Of a DNA stretch of 64,000 bases, positions 44,619 to 52,961 are shown one piece after another (position 1 is the first letter of the stretch; every line of letters begins with the position of its first letter). The stretch is from Olleya namhaensis (lineage in GTDB: Bacteria > Bacteroidota > Bacteroidia > Flavobacteriales > Flavobacteriaceae). The stretch spans positions 186,001 through 250,000 of the forward strand of contig NZ_FORM01000003.1 in the NCBI RefSeq assembly GCF_900114005.1, read 5' to 3'. Below the pieces are notes generated by a model that had not been told where the DNA came from, did not search any database, and worked only from the letters and a program-made list of their open reading frames with translations. The translations under genes were made by a program, and so were the position numbers.

Positions 44619-46034
44619 TTATTTTAATGTTGTAGGACAAACAAAGTCTGTTCTTGGTATGTCTGTTTTCTTGATGGCACCATAACCTCCGGCGACATCT
44701 ATTAAGTTATGAATACCTCTGCTTTTTAATATTGATGCTGCAATTACAGATCTGTAACCACCAGCACAATGAATGTAAAACGGTTTATCTTCTGGAAACT
44801 CGCTTAAATGACTGTTTAAATTATCTAAAGCGGTGTGTTTTGCACCATCAACATGCTCGGCAGTAAATTCGCCATCTTTTCTAACATCAAAAATAACGTC
44901 TTTGTTTTCTTCGTATCGTTTAGCAAACTCTTCTGCAGAGATTGATGTTAATGTATCATAATCCATTCCTGAACTTTTCCAAGCCTCAAAACTACCGTCT
45001 AAATACCCAATTACATTATCAAAACCAACACGAGATAAACGTGTGATTACTTCTTCTTCTCTACCTTTTGGAGCGACTAATAAAACCGGCTGACTAACGT
45101 CTGCAATCAATGCACCAACCCAAGGCGCAAATCCACCATCAATACCAATAAATATAGAACGGGGAATATGTCCTTTTATAAATTCGGTTTGATTACGCAC
45201 ATCTAAAACAATAGCTTCAGTCTCATTAGCTGCAGCTTCAAAAGCCTTTGGAGTTAATGGTTTCTGAGATTTAGTCATGACTTTATCAAAGCTTTCATAA
45301 CCTTTGATGTTCATCATAACATTTTGAGGAAAGTATGCTGGTGGCTCTGATAACCCGTCTAATACTTCAGCAATAAATTCGTCTTTAGTCATATCTGCAC
45401 GTAACGCATAATTAACTTCCTTTTGATGTCCTAAAGTATCAGTGGTTTCTTTACTCATGTTTTTACCACAAGCAGAACCAGCGCCATGTGCTGGATATAC
45501 AATAACACTATCTGGTAAGGTCATAATTTTATTACGAAGCGAATCAAATAAATACCCTGCTAGCTTTTCTTGTGTTAAGTCTGATGCTATTTTTTGTGCT
45601 AAATCAGGACGTCCAACATCTCCTATAAATAAAGTATCTCCTGTAACTATACCGTGCTCTTTTCCATTTTGGTCAATGACAAGATACGTTGTGCTTTCCA
45701 TAGTATGACCTGGTGTATGGATGGCTTTTATTTTATAGTCTCCTACTTCAAATATTTGACCATCCGTTGCTATAACAGCATCATAAGATGGTTTTGCTGT
45801 GGGTCCAAATACAATTTGAGCGCCTGTTTTTTCTTTTAAATCTAAATGGCCAGACACAAAATCTGCATGAAAATGCGTTTCAAAAATATATTTTATTTTA
45901 GCATTGTCTTGCTTTGCTCTTTTTATATATGGCTGCACTTCCCTTAATGGGTCAAAAATTGCTGCTTCTCCATTACTTTCTATATAATAGGCTGCGTGTG
46001 CCAAACAACCTGTATAAATCTGCTCTATCTTCAT
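44619..46034 (-). CDS. MBL-fold persulfide dioxygenase fused to two rhodanese domains
   Basis: A 471-residue cytoplasmic protein. Residues 1 to about 250 are a metallo-beta-lactamase fold with ETHFHADFVSGH (H54, H56, D58), H110 and D133 (GDTLFIGDVGRPDL), the pattern of ETHE1-like persulfide dioxygenases, which oxidise glutathione or other persulfides to sulfite. Two rhodanese domains follow (about 265-360 and 370-465). The second has a proper active-site loop with C423 (CAGGYRS). The first has A321 in the loop VAPKGRE and is therefore probably inactive. It matches a sulfide-oxidising role with the TauE exporter gene upstream. Confidence 0.93.
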   Translation of the reverse strand: MKIEQIYTGCLAHAAYYIESNGEAAIFDPLREVQPYIKRAKQDNAKIKYIFETHFHADFVSGHLDLKEKTGAQIVFGPTAKPSYDAVIATDGQIFEVGDYKIKAIHTPGHTMESTTYLVIDQNGKEHGIVTGDTLFIGDVGRPDLAQKIASDLTQEKLAGYLFDSLRNKIMTLPDSVIVYPAHGAGSACGKNMSKETTDTLGHQKEVNYALRADMTKDEFIAEVLDGLSEPPAYFPQNVMMNIKGYESFDKVMTKSQKPLTPKAFEAAANETEAIVLDVRNQTEFIKGHIPRSIFIGIDGGFAPWVGALIADVSQPVLLVAPKGREEEVITRLSRVGFDNVIGYLDGSFEAWKSSGMDYDTLTSISAEEFAKRYEENKDVIFDVRKDGEFTAEHVDGAKHTALDNLNSHLSEFPEDKPFYIHCAGGYRSVIAASILKSRGIHNLIDVAGGYGAIKKTDIPRTDFVCPTTLK

Positions 46035-46197
46035 TTTGAATTCTATTTTATATTTTGGTAAAATGTGTTCGCTTTAATAGCTCGGTTCATTTTGAATTCT
46101 ATTTTATATTTTGGTAAAATGTGTTCGCTTTAATAGCTCGGTTCATTTTGAATTCTATTTTATTCTACTAAAAGAAGTTCGCCTTAAGGCTAAACAT
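46030..46197 (-). repeat. Tandem-repeat leader with mini-ORFs before the persulfide dioxygenase gene
   Basis: Three 56-nt units start at 46030, 46086 and 46142; the first two are nearly identical and the third is diverged at its outer end. On the minus strand each complete unit reads ATGAACCGAGCTATTAAAGC and on to a TAG, encoding MNRAIKANTFYQNIK, and the outermost copy encodes MFSLKANFF. The last unit's ATG is the start of the real gene. A homologous two-unit leader precedes the HMA gene. Confidence 0.88.
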
Positions 46198-46211
46198 CTT
46201 ATTTAATTCTT

Positions 46212-46255
46212 CAAATTTACTAATGTTTTTAAATTTTTATAGCAACATAAGTTAC
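46212..46255 (-). promoter_or_regulatory. Crp/Fnr-type class II promoter of the persulfide dioxygenase gene
   Basis: GCAAC-ATAA-GTTAC (46242-46255), one mismatch from the palindrome, is centred 29.5 nt from the first base of TAAATTTG (46219 to 46212). Predicted start near 46207 gives a leader of about 170 nt carrying the repeat units. Confidence 0.72.
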
Positions 46256-46259
46256 ATAA

Positions 46260-47054
46260 TTAAAAAACCAACTCCTTAAAAATTATATAAATTGACATTA
46301 CTAATACAAAGTAACCAAAGCTCTTTTTTAGTTTTTTTCCTGAAACAAATTTAGAAAAATAACCACCTACCAATATCCCAACAATTGTTAATAAAGAAAA
46401 AGTTAACAGAAAAAACCAATCAATATCTAAAGTTTGAGCATCTCCAGAAAACCCTATTAGTGAGTTAATTGCTACAATAACTAAAGATGTTCCGACTGCT
46501 TTTTTCATATCTAAACCAGCCCAAAGCACCAGTGCAGGAACATATAAAAAACCACCTCCAGCACCAATTAACCCTGTTATAACACCAATTATTATGCCTT
46601 GAACAAACGTTTTGTAATAGGGTTGAGACCCGTTAGAAATAGAATCTTTTTGTTTTGTTTTAATCATTGAAAAAGCTGCCAAAAACATGATAATAGCAAA
46701 AAATATCATGATTGCCATACCTTTAGTTAATGCAAAATCTCCTATTGTAAAAAGCACATCTGGTATTGCTGGCACCAAATATCTTCTAGAAATAAAAACA
46801 GCAATAAATGATGGAAACGAAAAGGCTAAACCTGTCTTAAAATCTACTAATCCTTTACGGTATTTTTGAACCACACCTACAAGAGATGAAGACCCTACCA
46901 CAAATAAAGAATACGCTGTTGCAATTATTGGATTAAACCCTAAAAAATAAACCAATAATGGTACTGTTAAAATGGAACCACCACCACCAATTAAGCCTAA
47001 AATAGCTCCAATTAAAAATGCCGCAACGTAAGTAAAAATTTGTGTAAAATCCAT
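46260..47054 (-). CDS. TauE/SafE family sulfite/organosulfonate exporter
   Basis: A 264-residue inner-membrane protein with about eight helices in two repeats (GAILGLIGGGGSILTVPLLV and GVITGLIGAGGGFLYVPALV), the TauE/SafE signature. It probably exports sulfite produced by the persulfide dioxygenase encoded next, which would complete sulfide detoxification. It has its own promoter with a perfect GTAAC palindrome. Confidence 0.92.
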   Translation of the reverse strand: MDFTQIFTYVAAFLIGAILGLIGGGGSILTVPLLVYFLGFNPIIATAYSLFVVGSSSLVGVVQKYRKGLVDFKTGLAFSFPSFIAVFISRRYLVPAIPDVLFTIGDFALTKGMAIMIFFAIIMFLAAFSMIKTKQKDSISNGSQPYYKTFVQGIIIGVITGLIGAGGGFLYVPALVLWAGLDMKKAVGTSLVIVAINSLIGFSGDAQTLDIDWFFLLTFSLLTIVGILVGGYFSKFVSGKKLKKSFGYFVLVMSIYIIFKELVF

Positions 47055-47072
47055 AGGTTAAATTATCGAAAA

Positions 47073-47116
47073 CAAAACTACTGTTTTAAATAGTAATTAT
47101 ATGTAACAGTTGTTAC
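47073..47116 (-). promoter_or_regulatory. Crp/Fnr-type class II promoter of tauE-like gene
   Basis: The perfect palindrome GTAACAGTTGTTAC (47103-47116) is centred 29.5 nt from the first base of TAGTTTTG (47080 to 47073). It begins 3 nt beyond the stop codon of the Crp/Fnr gene. Confidence 0.75.
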
Positions 47117-47118
47117 GC

Positions 47119-47751
47119 TTATAAATCAATTACTGTAATATTATTTCGATGAAGTTTTATTTTACCATCAATTTCTAAGGTTTTTAATAATCTAGAAATC
47201 ACGACTCTAGAGGTGTGTAAATCTCTTGCAATTTCTTGATGCGTGACATGTATAACTTCATTATGATTAACCATCGCCTTGTCTTTTAAGTATTTAAACA
47301 AACGCTGATCCATCTTTAAAAAAGCAATGGTATCAATAGCTTCTAACAATTCTGACATTCGATTATGATAGCTTTGTAACACAAATTTTTGCCAAGATTT
47401 ATACTTACCTAACCACTCTTCCATTTTTACAATGGGCACCATGATTAATTTAGTATCGGTTTCGGCAACAGCCCTAATTTCACTTTTAGAATTACCTAAA
47501 CAACAAGACAATGTCATGGCACAAGTATCTCCTTGCTCTATAAAGTATAGTATCAATTCGTCACCATCTTCATCTTCCCTCAAAATTTTAATAGCGCCAC
47601 TTACTAAAAGTGGCATTGACTTTATGTAGTCACCAATTTCGATTAATTTAAAACCCTCAGGAATATCTTTATAAGTCCCAACATTATTAATTTCTTGAAT
47701 CAATTCATCCTCAAATAAATACCCGTAATTTTGTTGTAACTCTTCTAACAT
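47119..47751 (-). CDS. Crp/Fnr family regulator with clustered cysteines
   Basis: A 210-residue regulator: cyclic-nucleotide-binding-type beta-barrel (about 20-115), dimer helix and winged helix (about 165-205; HQEIARDLHTSRVVISRLLK). The only cysteines are C77, C83 and C84, in GDTCAMTLSCC within the barrel, which suggests thiol, persulfide or metal sensing instead of cAMP. The FNR-type N-terminal cysteines are absent. In the recognition helix, VVISR replaces the ETISR of FNR, in line with a half-site other than TTGAT. Sites of the form GTAAC-N4-GTTAC precede the adjacent tauE gene and four or five other promoters nearby; this protein is the natural candidate to bind them. Confidence 0.92.
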   Translation of the reverse strand: MLEELQQNYGYLFEDELIQEINNVGTYKDIPEGFKLIEIGDYIKSMPLLVSGAIKILREDEDGDELILYFIEQGDTCAMTLSCCLGNSKSEIRAVAETDTKLIMVPIVKMEEWLGKYKSWQKFVLQSYHNRMSELLEAIDTIAFLKMDQRLFKYLKDKAMVNHNEVIHVTHQEIARDLHTSRVVISRLLKTLEIDGKIKLHRNNITVIDL

Positions 47752-47917
47752 CTTTTGTTTTTTTATAAGGTAAAGTTAAACAAATTTGCGCAATACATAC
47801 TTGGTGTCCATCTATTCGGAACCTGCTAGTAGTCGTTGCTTTTAAGCCATTCAGCGAATAAAAAAAAATGAATCTAATTTATCTCTGACATTTGATAAAT
47901 ATATTTAATATTGTAAT

Positions 47918-48343
47918 ATGCAAATTAATTTTCCCGTAGACTTTACCCTCTTAATTGATGACGACAAAGTTATTAATTTTTATAACGAAAAAATAGTTAA
48001 CAAACATGATGATTTTAATCAAGTTATATCTGTTAACAGTGCCTTAAAAGCTTTAAAATATCTTGAAGATGCTAGTAAAGGCTTAGCCATTAAACCTAAT
48101 CTTATTTTTTTAGATATAAATATGCCTGCCATGAATGGCTGGGAATTTATTGAAGAATATAATAAGCTAGACACAGATTTTACATCATCAATAAAGATAA
48201 TTTTATTAACGACTTCTAATAATCCTGACGATTATAAGCGTTTTAAAACTATAGATTTACTTGAGGACTTTATAAACAAGCCTTTATCTGCTAGTTTATT
48301 AACAAACTTAATTGAAAGCCATTACAAACAAAAAACTGTATAA
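47918..48343 (+). CDS. Single-domain response regulator
   Basis: A 141-residue receiver domain with the acidic pair DDD (about 14-16), phosphoacceptor D66 in NLIFLDINMPAMNGWE, the threonine in ILLTTS and lysine in INKPL. No output domain. The histidine kinase encoded at 51144-52961 on the same strand, beyond the TonB-dependent receptor, is the likely partner. Receivers of this type (Rcp1-like) typically pair with kinases of the same HK subgroup. Confidence 0.9.
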   Translation: MQINFPVDFTLLIDDDKVINFYNEKIVNKHDDFNQVISVNSALKALKYLEDASKGLAIKPNLIFLDINMPAMNGWEFIEEYNKLDTDFTSSIKIILLTTSNNPDDYKRFKTIDLLEDFINKPLSASLLTNLIESHYKQKTV

Positions 48344-48435
48344 TATCTATTCTGTTGTGTTGTCATTAAACACAGAATAACGCATTACTGTTAATTTATT
48401 TTAACGGTTTAAAAAGTGCATAACAACTAAATAAC

Positions 48436-51144
48436 ATGTCTTTTTCCATAAAACCATACATAACTTGTATCATTTTATTTTGTCTACAACTAAATGCTTA
48501 TAGCCAAGAAAGAGCGACTATTACTGGTAATGTTTCTGATCAATTTGGAACACTTCCGGGTGCTAAACTGAGTATTGAAGGTACTAATTTAAATACCTCT
48601 ACCGATGTAAACGGGACTTATACGTTGCAATTAGAAGAAGGTGATTATGTTATTACAGCAGGTTTTGTAATGTACAATTCTATATCAAAAAGTATTACAG
48701 TTAAAGTTGGAGAAACAGCGATCTTAGATTTTAAATTAGAAACCGGTTTTTCCATAGACCAACCAGTATCTTTAGGGTCTAGAGCACAACCAATATCTTC
48801 TTTAAGAACCACTGCTCCTGTAGACATTATTTCTCCGCAAGAACTTACAAATGCAACACAAATAGAGCTAAGTCATATCTTACATTATCTAGTGCCGTCC
48901 TTCCACTCTACTAATCAAACTATTTCTGATGGTACAGATCATATAGATCCTGCCACATTAAGAGGTTTAGGACCTGATCAAGTATTGGTTTTAGTAAACG
49001 GAAAACGTCGCCATAATAGTGCGTTATTAAATGTTAACGGAACTGTTGGAAGAGGAACTGTTGGAACAGATTTTAATGCTATTCCTGTTGCCTCTGTAGA
49101 GCGCATAGAAATTTTGCGTGATGGTGCAACCTCGCAATATGGATCTGATGCTATTGCCGGTGTTGTAAATATTATTTTAAAACAACAAGTTGAAGTTATT
49201 GATATCGTTGGACGCGTTGGTGTTAATAAAGAAGGAGACGGACAAACAAGTTATTTTGGCGCTAATTTTGGATTTGAAATTGGTACAGAAGGGTTTATAA
49301 ATATTACTGGAGAATACCGCAGTAGAGAATCTACTAACAGAGCGGGTAATTATACTGGACCTGTTTATTCTGATACACCTATTGAAGACGCACAATTGGT
49401 TAGTGAGCACAACTTTTTTAACAATACAGGATACGATGATCAAAAAATAATGGAAATTGGAAGTGCCAAAACACAAAACTTAGCCATTACTTTTAATGGT
49501 GAAATTCCTATTTCTGAAATTACAACCTTTTATTTTAACGGTAGCAGAAACTACAGAGAAGGTCAAGCTAAAGGATTTTATAGATTACCAAAGGATGAAG
49601 ACCGTGTGGTCTTAGAGTTGTTTCCTAATGGGTTTTCTCCACAAATTTTAACCGACATACAAGATGATGCGGTAACAGCCGGAATTAGAGGTGTCAAAAA
49701 TAATTGGGATATAGATTTTAGTCATTCTATTGGAAAAAATGCTTTAGACTACACGGTAAATAATTCTATTAATGCCTCATTAGGTATTGCTTCTCCAAAA
49801 ACATTTTATTCAGGAGGATTTGCTTACAAACAAAGCACATCCAATTTAGACCTGTCTAGAACTTATGATTGGTTACATGGTGTAAACATTGCTTTTGGAG
49901 CAGAATTAAGAGTTGAAAACTATCAAATTATAGCTGGAGAAGAAGCGTCTTTTATTGATGGAGGCAGTACGTATATAGATGCCTTTGGCGACGAACAACC
50001 GCGTATTCCAGGAGCACAAGTATTTCCTGGTTTTCAGCCAGAGAATGAGTTAAGTCGATTTAGAACAAATAGTGCCGGATATATTGATATTGAAACTAAC
50101 ATTACTGAAAAACTATTAATCAAAACTGCTGCTAGATTTGAGTCTTACAACGATTTTGGTGGACAGTTAATTTGGAAAGTTTCCGGTCTATATAGAGTTA
50201 ATGACGCCTTAGGTATTAGAAGTGGTATTTCTACAGGATTTAGAGCTCCTTCCCTACACCAAGTTTATTTTCAGAATATAAGCTCACAATTTATTAATGG
50301 TGAAATTATTCAAGTAGGTACGTTTAATAACGAAAGTGCTGTAGCGCAAGAAGCTTTTAAAATTGAAAACTTAAAGCCTGAATTATCTAGACATTATAGC
50401 TTAGGAATTAACGGTAAATTAAAAGATAATTTTTCTTTCACTTTAGATTATTACTATATCAAAATTAAAGATCGTATTGTATTATCTGGTCGTTTTGATG
50501 AAGGTTATGAAAGTATCTTAGAACCCTTTAATGTAGGAGCTGCTCAGTTTTTTACAAACGCCATAGATTCTAGAACCACTGGTTTAGATGCCGCTATACA
50601 ATACAAAACAATTATTGGATCAGGAAAAGTAAATGCCTCTTTAGCAGCAAACTTTAATAAGACAAAGGTCATCGGTGATATTAAAGTATCAGAATCTTTA
50701 GTTGGTCAGGAAGATGTCTTATTTAATAGAGAAGAAATTGCAAGAGTAGAATCTGGACAACCAAACTATAAGATAAACAACCTGTTGTCTTATGAGTTTG
50801 ACAGTTATAAAGTATCTTTAGGAAACACCTATTTTGGTGACGTCAGCTTTATACATCCAGAAGATGGTAATCGTGACAATTGGGTTTTAAATGAATTATC
50901 TGGAGAAGTAGAATCTAGAGATCAAAAATTTACACCTAAATTACTTACAGATTTAGCTGTTTCTTACAAATTTAATAGTAGTATTGAGCTGACCTTAGGT
51001 GGTAATAACATCTTTAACGTCTATCCAGATAAACACACACACTCTGCCAATATTGATAATGGTAATTTTGTTTACAGTAGACGTGTGCAACAATTTGGAG
51101 TTAATGGTTCTAACTTTTACATGAGAGCCTTTTTAAAACTATAA
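48436..51144 (+). CDS. TonB-dependent receptor with carboxypeptidase-like N-terminal domain
   Basis: A 902-residue outer-membrane receptor. After the signal peptide (to about residue 24) comes a carboxypeptidase regulatory-like domain (ATITGNVSDQFGTLPGAKLS; about 27-110). The plug domain follows (LRGLGPDQVLVLVNGKRRH, VERIEILRDGATSQYGSDAI), then the 22-strand barrel to the C-terminal YMRAFLKL. It takes up a siderophore, vitamin or oligomeric nutrient with TonB energy. The stop codon overlaps by 1 nt the ATG of the YfiR-type kinase, so transport and signalling are linked. Confidence 0.93.
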   Translation: MSFSIKPYITCIILFCLQLNAYSQERATITGNVSDQFGTLPGAKLSIEGTNLNTSTDVNGTYTLQLEEGDYVITAGFVMYNSISKSITVKVGETAILDFKLETGFSIDQPVSLGSRAQPISSLRTTAPVDIISPQELTNATQIELSHILHYLVPSFHSTNQTISDGTDHIDPATLRGLGPDQVLVLVNGKRRHNSALLNVNGTVGRGTVGTDFNAIPVASVERIEILRDGATSQYGSDAIAGVVNIILKQQVEVIDIVGRVGVNKEGDGQTSYFGANFGFEIGTEGFINITGEYRSRESTNRAGNYTGPVYSDTPIEDAQLVSEHNFFNNTGYDDQKIMEIGSAKTQNLAITFNGEIPISEITTFYFNGSRNYREGQAKGFYRLPKDEDRVVLELFPNGFSPQILTDIQDDAVTAGIRGVKNNWDIDFSHSIGKNALDYTVNNSINASLGIASPKTFYSGGFAYKQSTSNLDLSRTYDWLHGVNIAFGAELRVENYQIIAGEEASFIDGGSTYIDAFGDEQPRIPGAQVFPGFQPENELSRFRTNSAGYIDIETNITEKLLIKTAARFESYNDFGGQLIWKVSGLYRVNDALGIRSGISTGFRAPSLHQVYFQNISSQFINGEIIQVGTFNNESAVAQEAFKIENLKPELSRHYSLGINGKLKDNFSFTLDYYYIKIKDRIVLSGRFDEGYESILEPFNVGAAQFFTNAIDSRTTGLDAAIQYKTIIGSGKVNASLAANFNKTKVIGDIKVSESLVGQEDVLFNREEIARVESGQPNYKINNLLSYEFDSYKVSLGNTYFGDVSFIHPEDGNRDNWVLNELSGEVESRDQKFTPKLLTDLAVSYKFNSSIELTLGGNNIFNVYPDKHTHSANIDNGNFVYSRRVQQFGVNGSNFYMRAFLKL

Positions 51145-52961
51145 TGAAGTCAAACCTAAAAACAACACTCTATAATCTAAAACACAAATCACTAATGGTT
51201 TGTGTTTTACTGTGTTTTTATGGTTTATCAATTCATGCTCAAACAACAAATCAGCAAGTAAAAAGATTACAACGGGCTATTTTTGTATACAATTTTGCAC
51301 AACAAGTAGGTTGGCCAAATCAAGTAGATGCTACACAATTTAAAATAGGTGTACTAGGTCCGGACCGTGCTATAATAGACTTTAAATCTTTAGCACAAAA
51401 ACGTAACATAAACAACAAACCAGTTACGGTCGTTAATTTTAATAGCGTTAAAGATGTCAAAGACGTACAATTACTGTACGTCAATAAATCCTTCAATTTT
51501 GACATCAACTACATCTTAAATAAAATTTCAGGTCAAAATATATTACTAGTTACAGAAGATTATAATTACCACACAACCATGATTAATATGGTAAATGTTG
51601 GAGATTCTTTTGAATATGAAATTAATAACAAGACTATTGATAAGGAAGGTTTTAAAATAGCAAACTCGTTACAACAATACGCTATTAGCTCCTCTCAAAA
51701 ATGGAAAGATTTATACCAAAATAGTGAAGCTGATCTTGAAGCTTCAAAAAAAATAGAAGCAGAACAACAAGAAAACCTTGTTACAAAAGATGCTGAAATA
51801 TTATCACAGAAACAACAAATCAATACGCAAGAAAGTAAAATAGACACCATATTAAACACAGTAGTTACACAAGATAAATGGATTGAAACACTATCCAATC
51901 AAAGCGAATTACATAAACAGCGATTTGAAGATAAAGTTAAAATAGAACAAGATTTAGAAGACAATATTAAGCGTCAAATTGAATTTATTAAAAGTCAAGA
52001 TCAAAACATTATTAGCCGTAATCTAGAAATACAAAAGCAACATAATTTTATACAGAACCAAATTGCTGAAATTGAAACTAAAGAGTTTATTTTAAAACAA
52101 AAAGAATCTCAGCTTAACACTCAAAAAACCATAAACATCTTACTAATAACCTTAATCAGTTTAGCGGTATTGGGCGGGATACTTATTTATAGAAGTTACC
52201 TAAGTAAGAAAAAATTAAACAAAAAATTAAAAGACAAAAATGCTGCTATCCAAAAACAGAGTCTTGAGTTAGAGATAAAAAATGACGAGCTTGAGCAGTT
52301 TGCATACATTGCAAGTCATGATTTAAAAGAACCTTTAATTACAATTACTGGATTAATAGATTTATTAGTCGAAGAATATGAAGACAAACTAGACGATAAC
52401 GGTAAAATGAGTCTTAATTTTATTAGTCAATCTAGCGCAAGAATGCAAAAACTTATTGATGCCATTCTCCAGTATTCTAGACTTGGAAAAAGTAAAAACA
52501 CAACAAACATAAATTGTAATAGTGTGATTTCTATTTTAAAAGACGATTTAAAAAACGTTATTGATAGAACAGAGTCTACAATTATTACCACTGACCTACC
52601 TACAATTAAAGGGGCAGAATTAGAACTTAGATTATTGTTTCAGAACCTGATAAGTAACGGTATTAAGTTTACAAAAAAAGGAGTAAAACCTATTATTTCA
52701 ATTGATTGTAATCTGCAATCTAATGTAGAGAGCGTTGACTATTGGGTGTTTTCTATCACAGATAATGGAATAGGAATACCAGCAAAACATAAAGACCGTA
52801 TTTTCTCTATCTTTCAACGTTTACATTCTAGAGACGAGTATGAAGGTACAGGAATTGGATTAGCCCATTGTAAAAAAATAGTCGAAGCCCATAGTGGTAG
52901 AATATGGTTAGACTCTGAAGTAGGAAAAGGAACCACTTTTTATTTTACGATCCCTGCTTAG
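51144..52961 (+). CDS. YfiR-domain (DUF4154) sensor histidine kinase
   Basis: A 605-residue hybrid sensor. After a signal segment (about 15-32) there is a YfiR-like periplasmic domain (about 35-180; AIFVYNFAQQVGWP and ILLVTEDYN). A long coiled coil (about 190-330) leads to one transmembrane helix (330-349) and the kinase core with H392 in IASHDLKEPL, N box (LFQNLISNGIKF), G1 (ITDNGIGIP) and G2 (GTGIGLAHCKKIV). YfiR itself is usually a separate periplasmic repressor of a diguanylate cyclase; here it is fused to a kinase. The end overlaps the convergent peptidase gene by 17 nt. Confidence 0.92.
   Translation: MKSNLKTTLYNLKHKSLMVCVLLCFYGLSIHAQTTNQQVKRLQRAIFVYNFAQQVGWPNQVDATQFKIGVLGPDRAIIDFKSLAQKRNINNKPVTVVNFNSVKDVKDVQLLYVNKSFNFDINYILNKISGQNILLVTEDYNYHTTMINMVNVGDSFEYEINNKTIDKEGFKIANSLQQYAISSSQKWKDLYQNSEADLEASKKIEAEQQENLVTKDAEILSQKQQINTQESKIDTILNTVVTQDKWIETLSNQSELHKQRFEDKVKIEQDLEDNIKRQIEFIKSQDQNIISRNLEIQKQHNFIQNQIAEIETKEFILKQKESQLNTQKTINILLITLISLAVLGGILIYRSYLSKKKLNKKLKDKNAAIQKQSLELEIKNDELEQFAYIASHDLKEPLITITGLIDLLVEEYEDKLDDNGKMSLNFISQSSARMQKLIDAILQYSRLGKSKNTTNINCNSVISILKDDLKNVIDRTESTIITTDLPTIKGAELELRLLFQNLISNGIKFTKKGVKPIISIDCNLQSNVESVDYWVFSITDNGIGIPAKHKDRIFSIFQRLHSRDEYEGTGIGLAHCKKIVEAHSGRIWLDSEVGKGTTFYFTIPA

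Noticed and set aside
46030-46197. CRISPR array or minisatellite
   Set aside because: Units abut without unique spacers and lie exactly between a promoter and a start codon, each supplying an ATG; a leader duplication explains this better.
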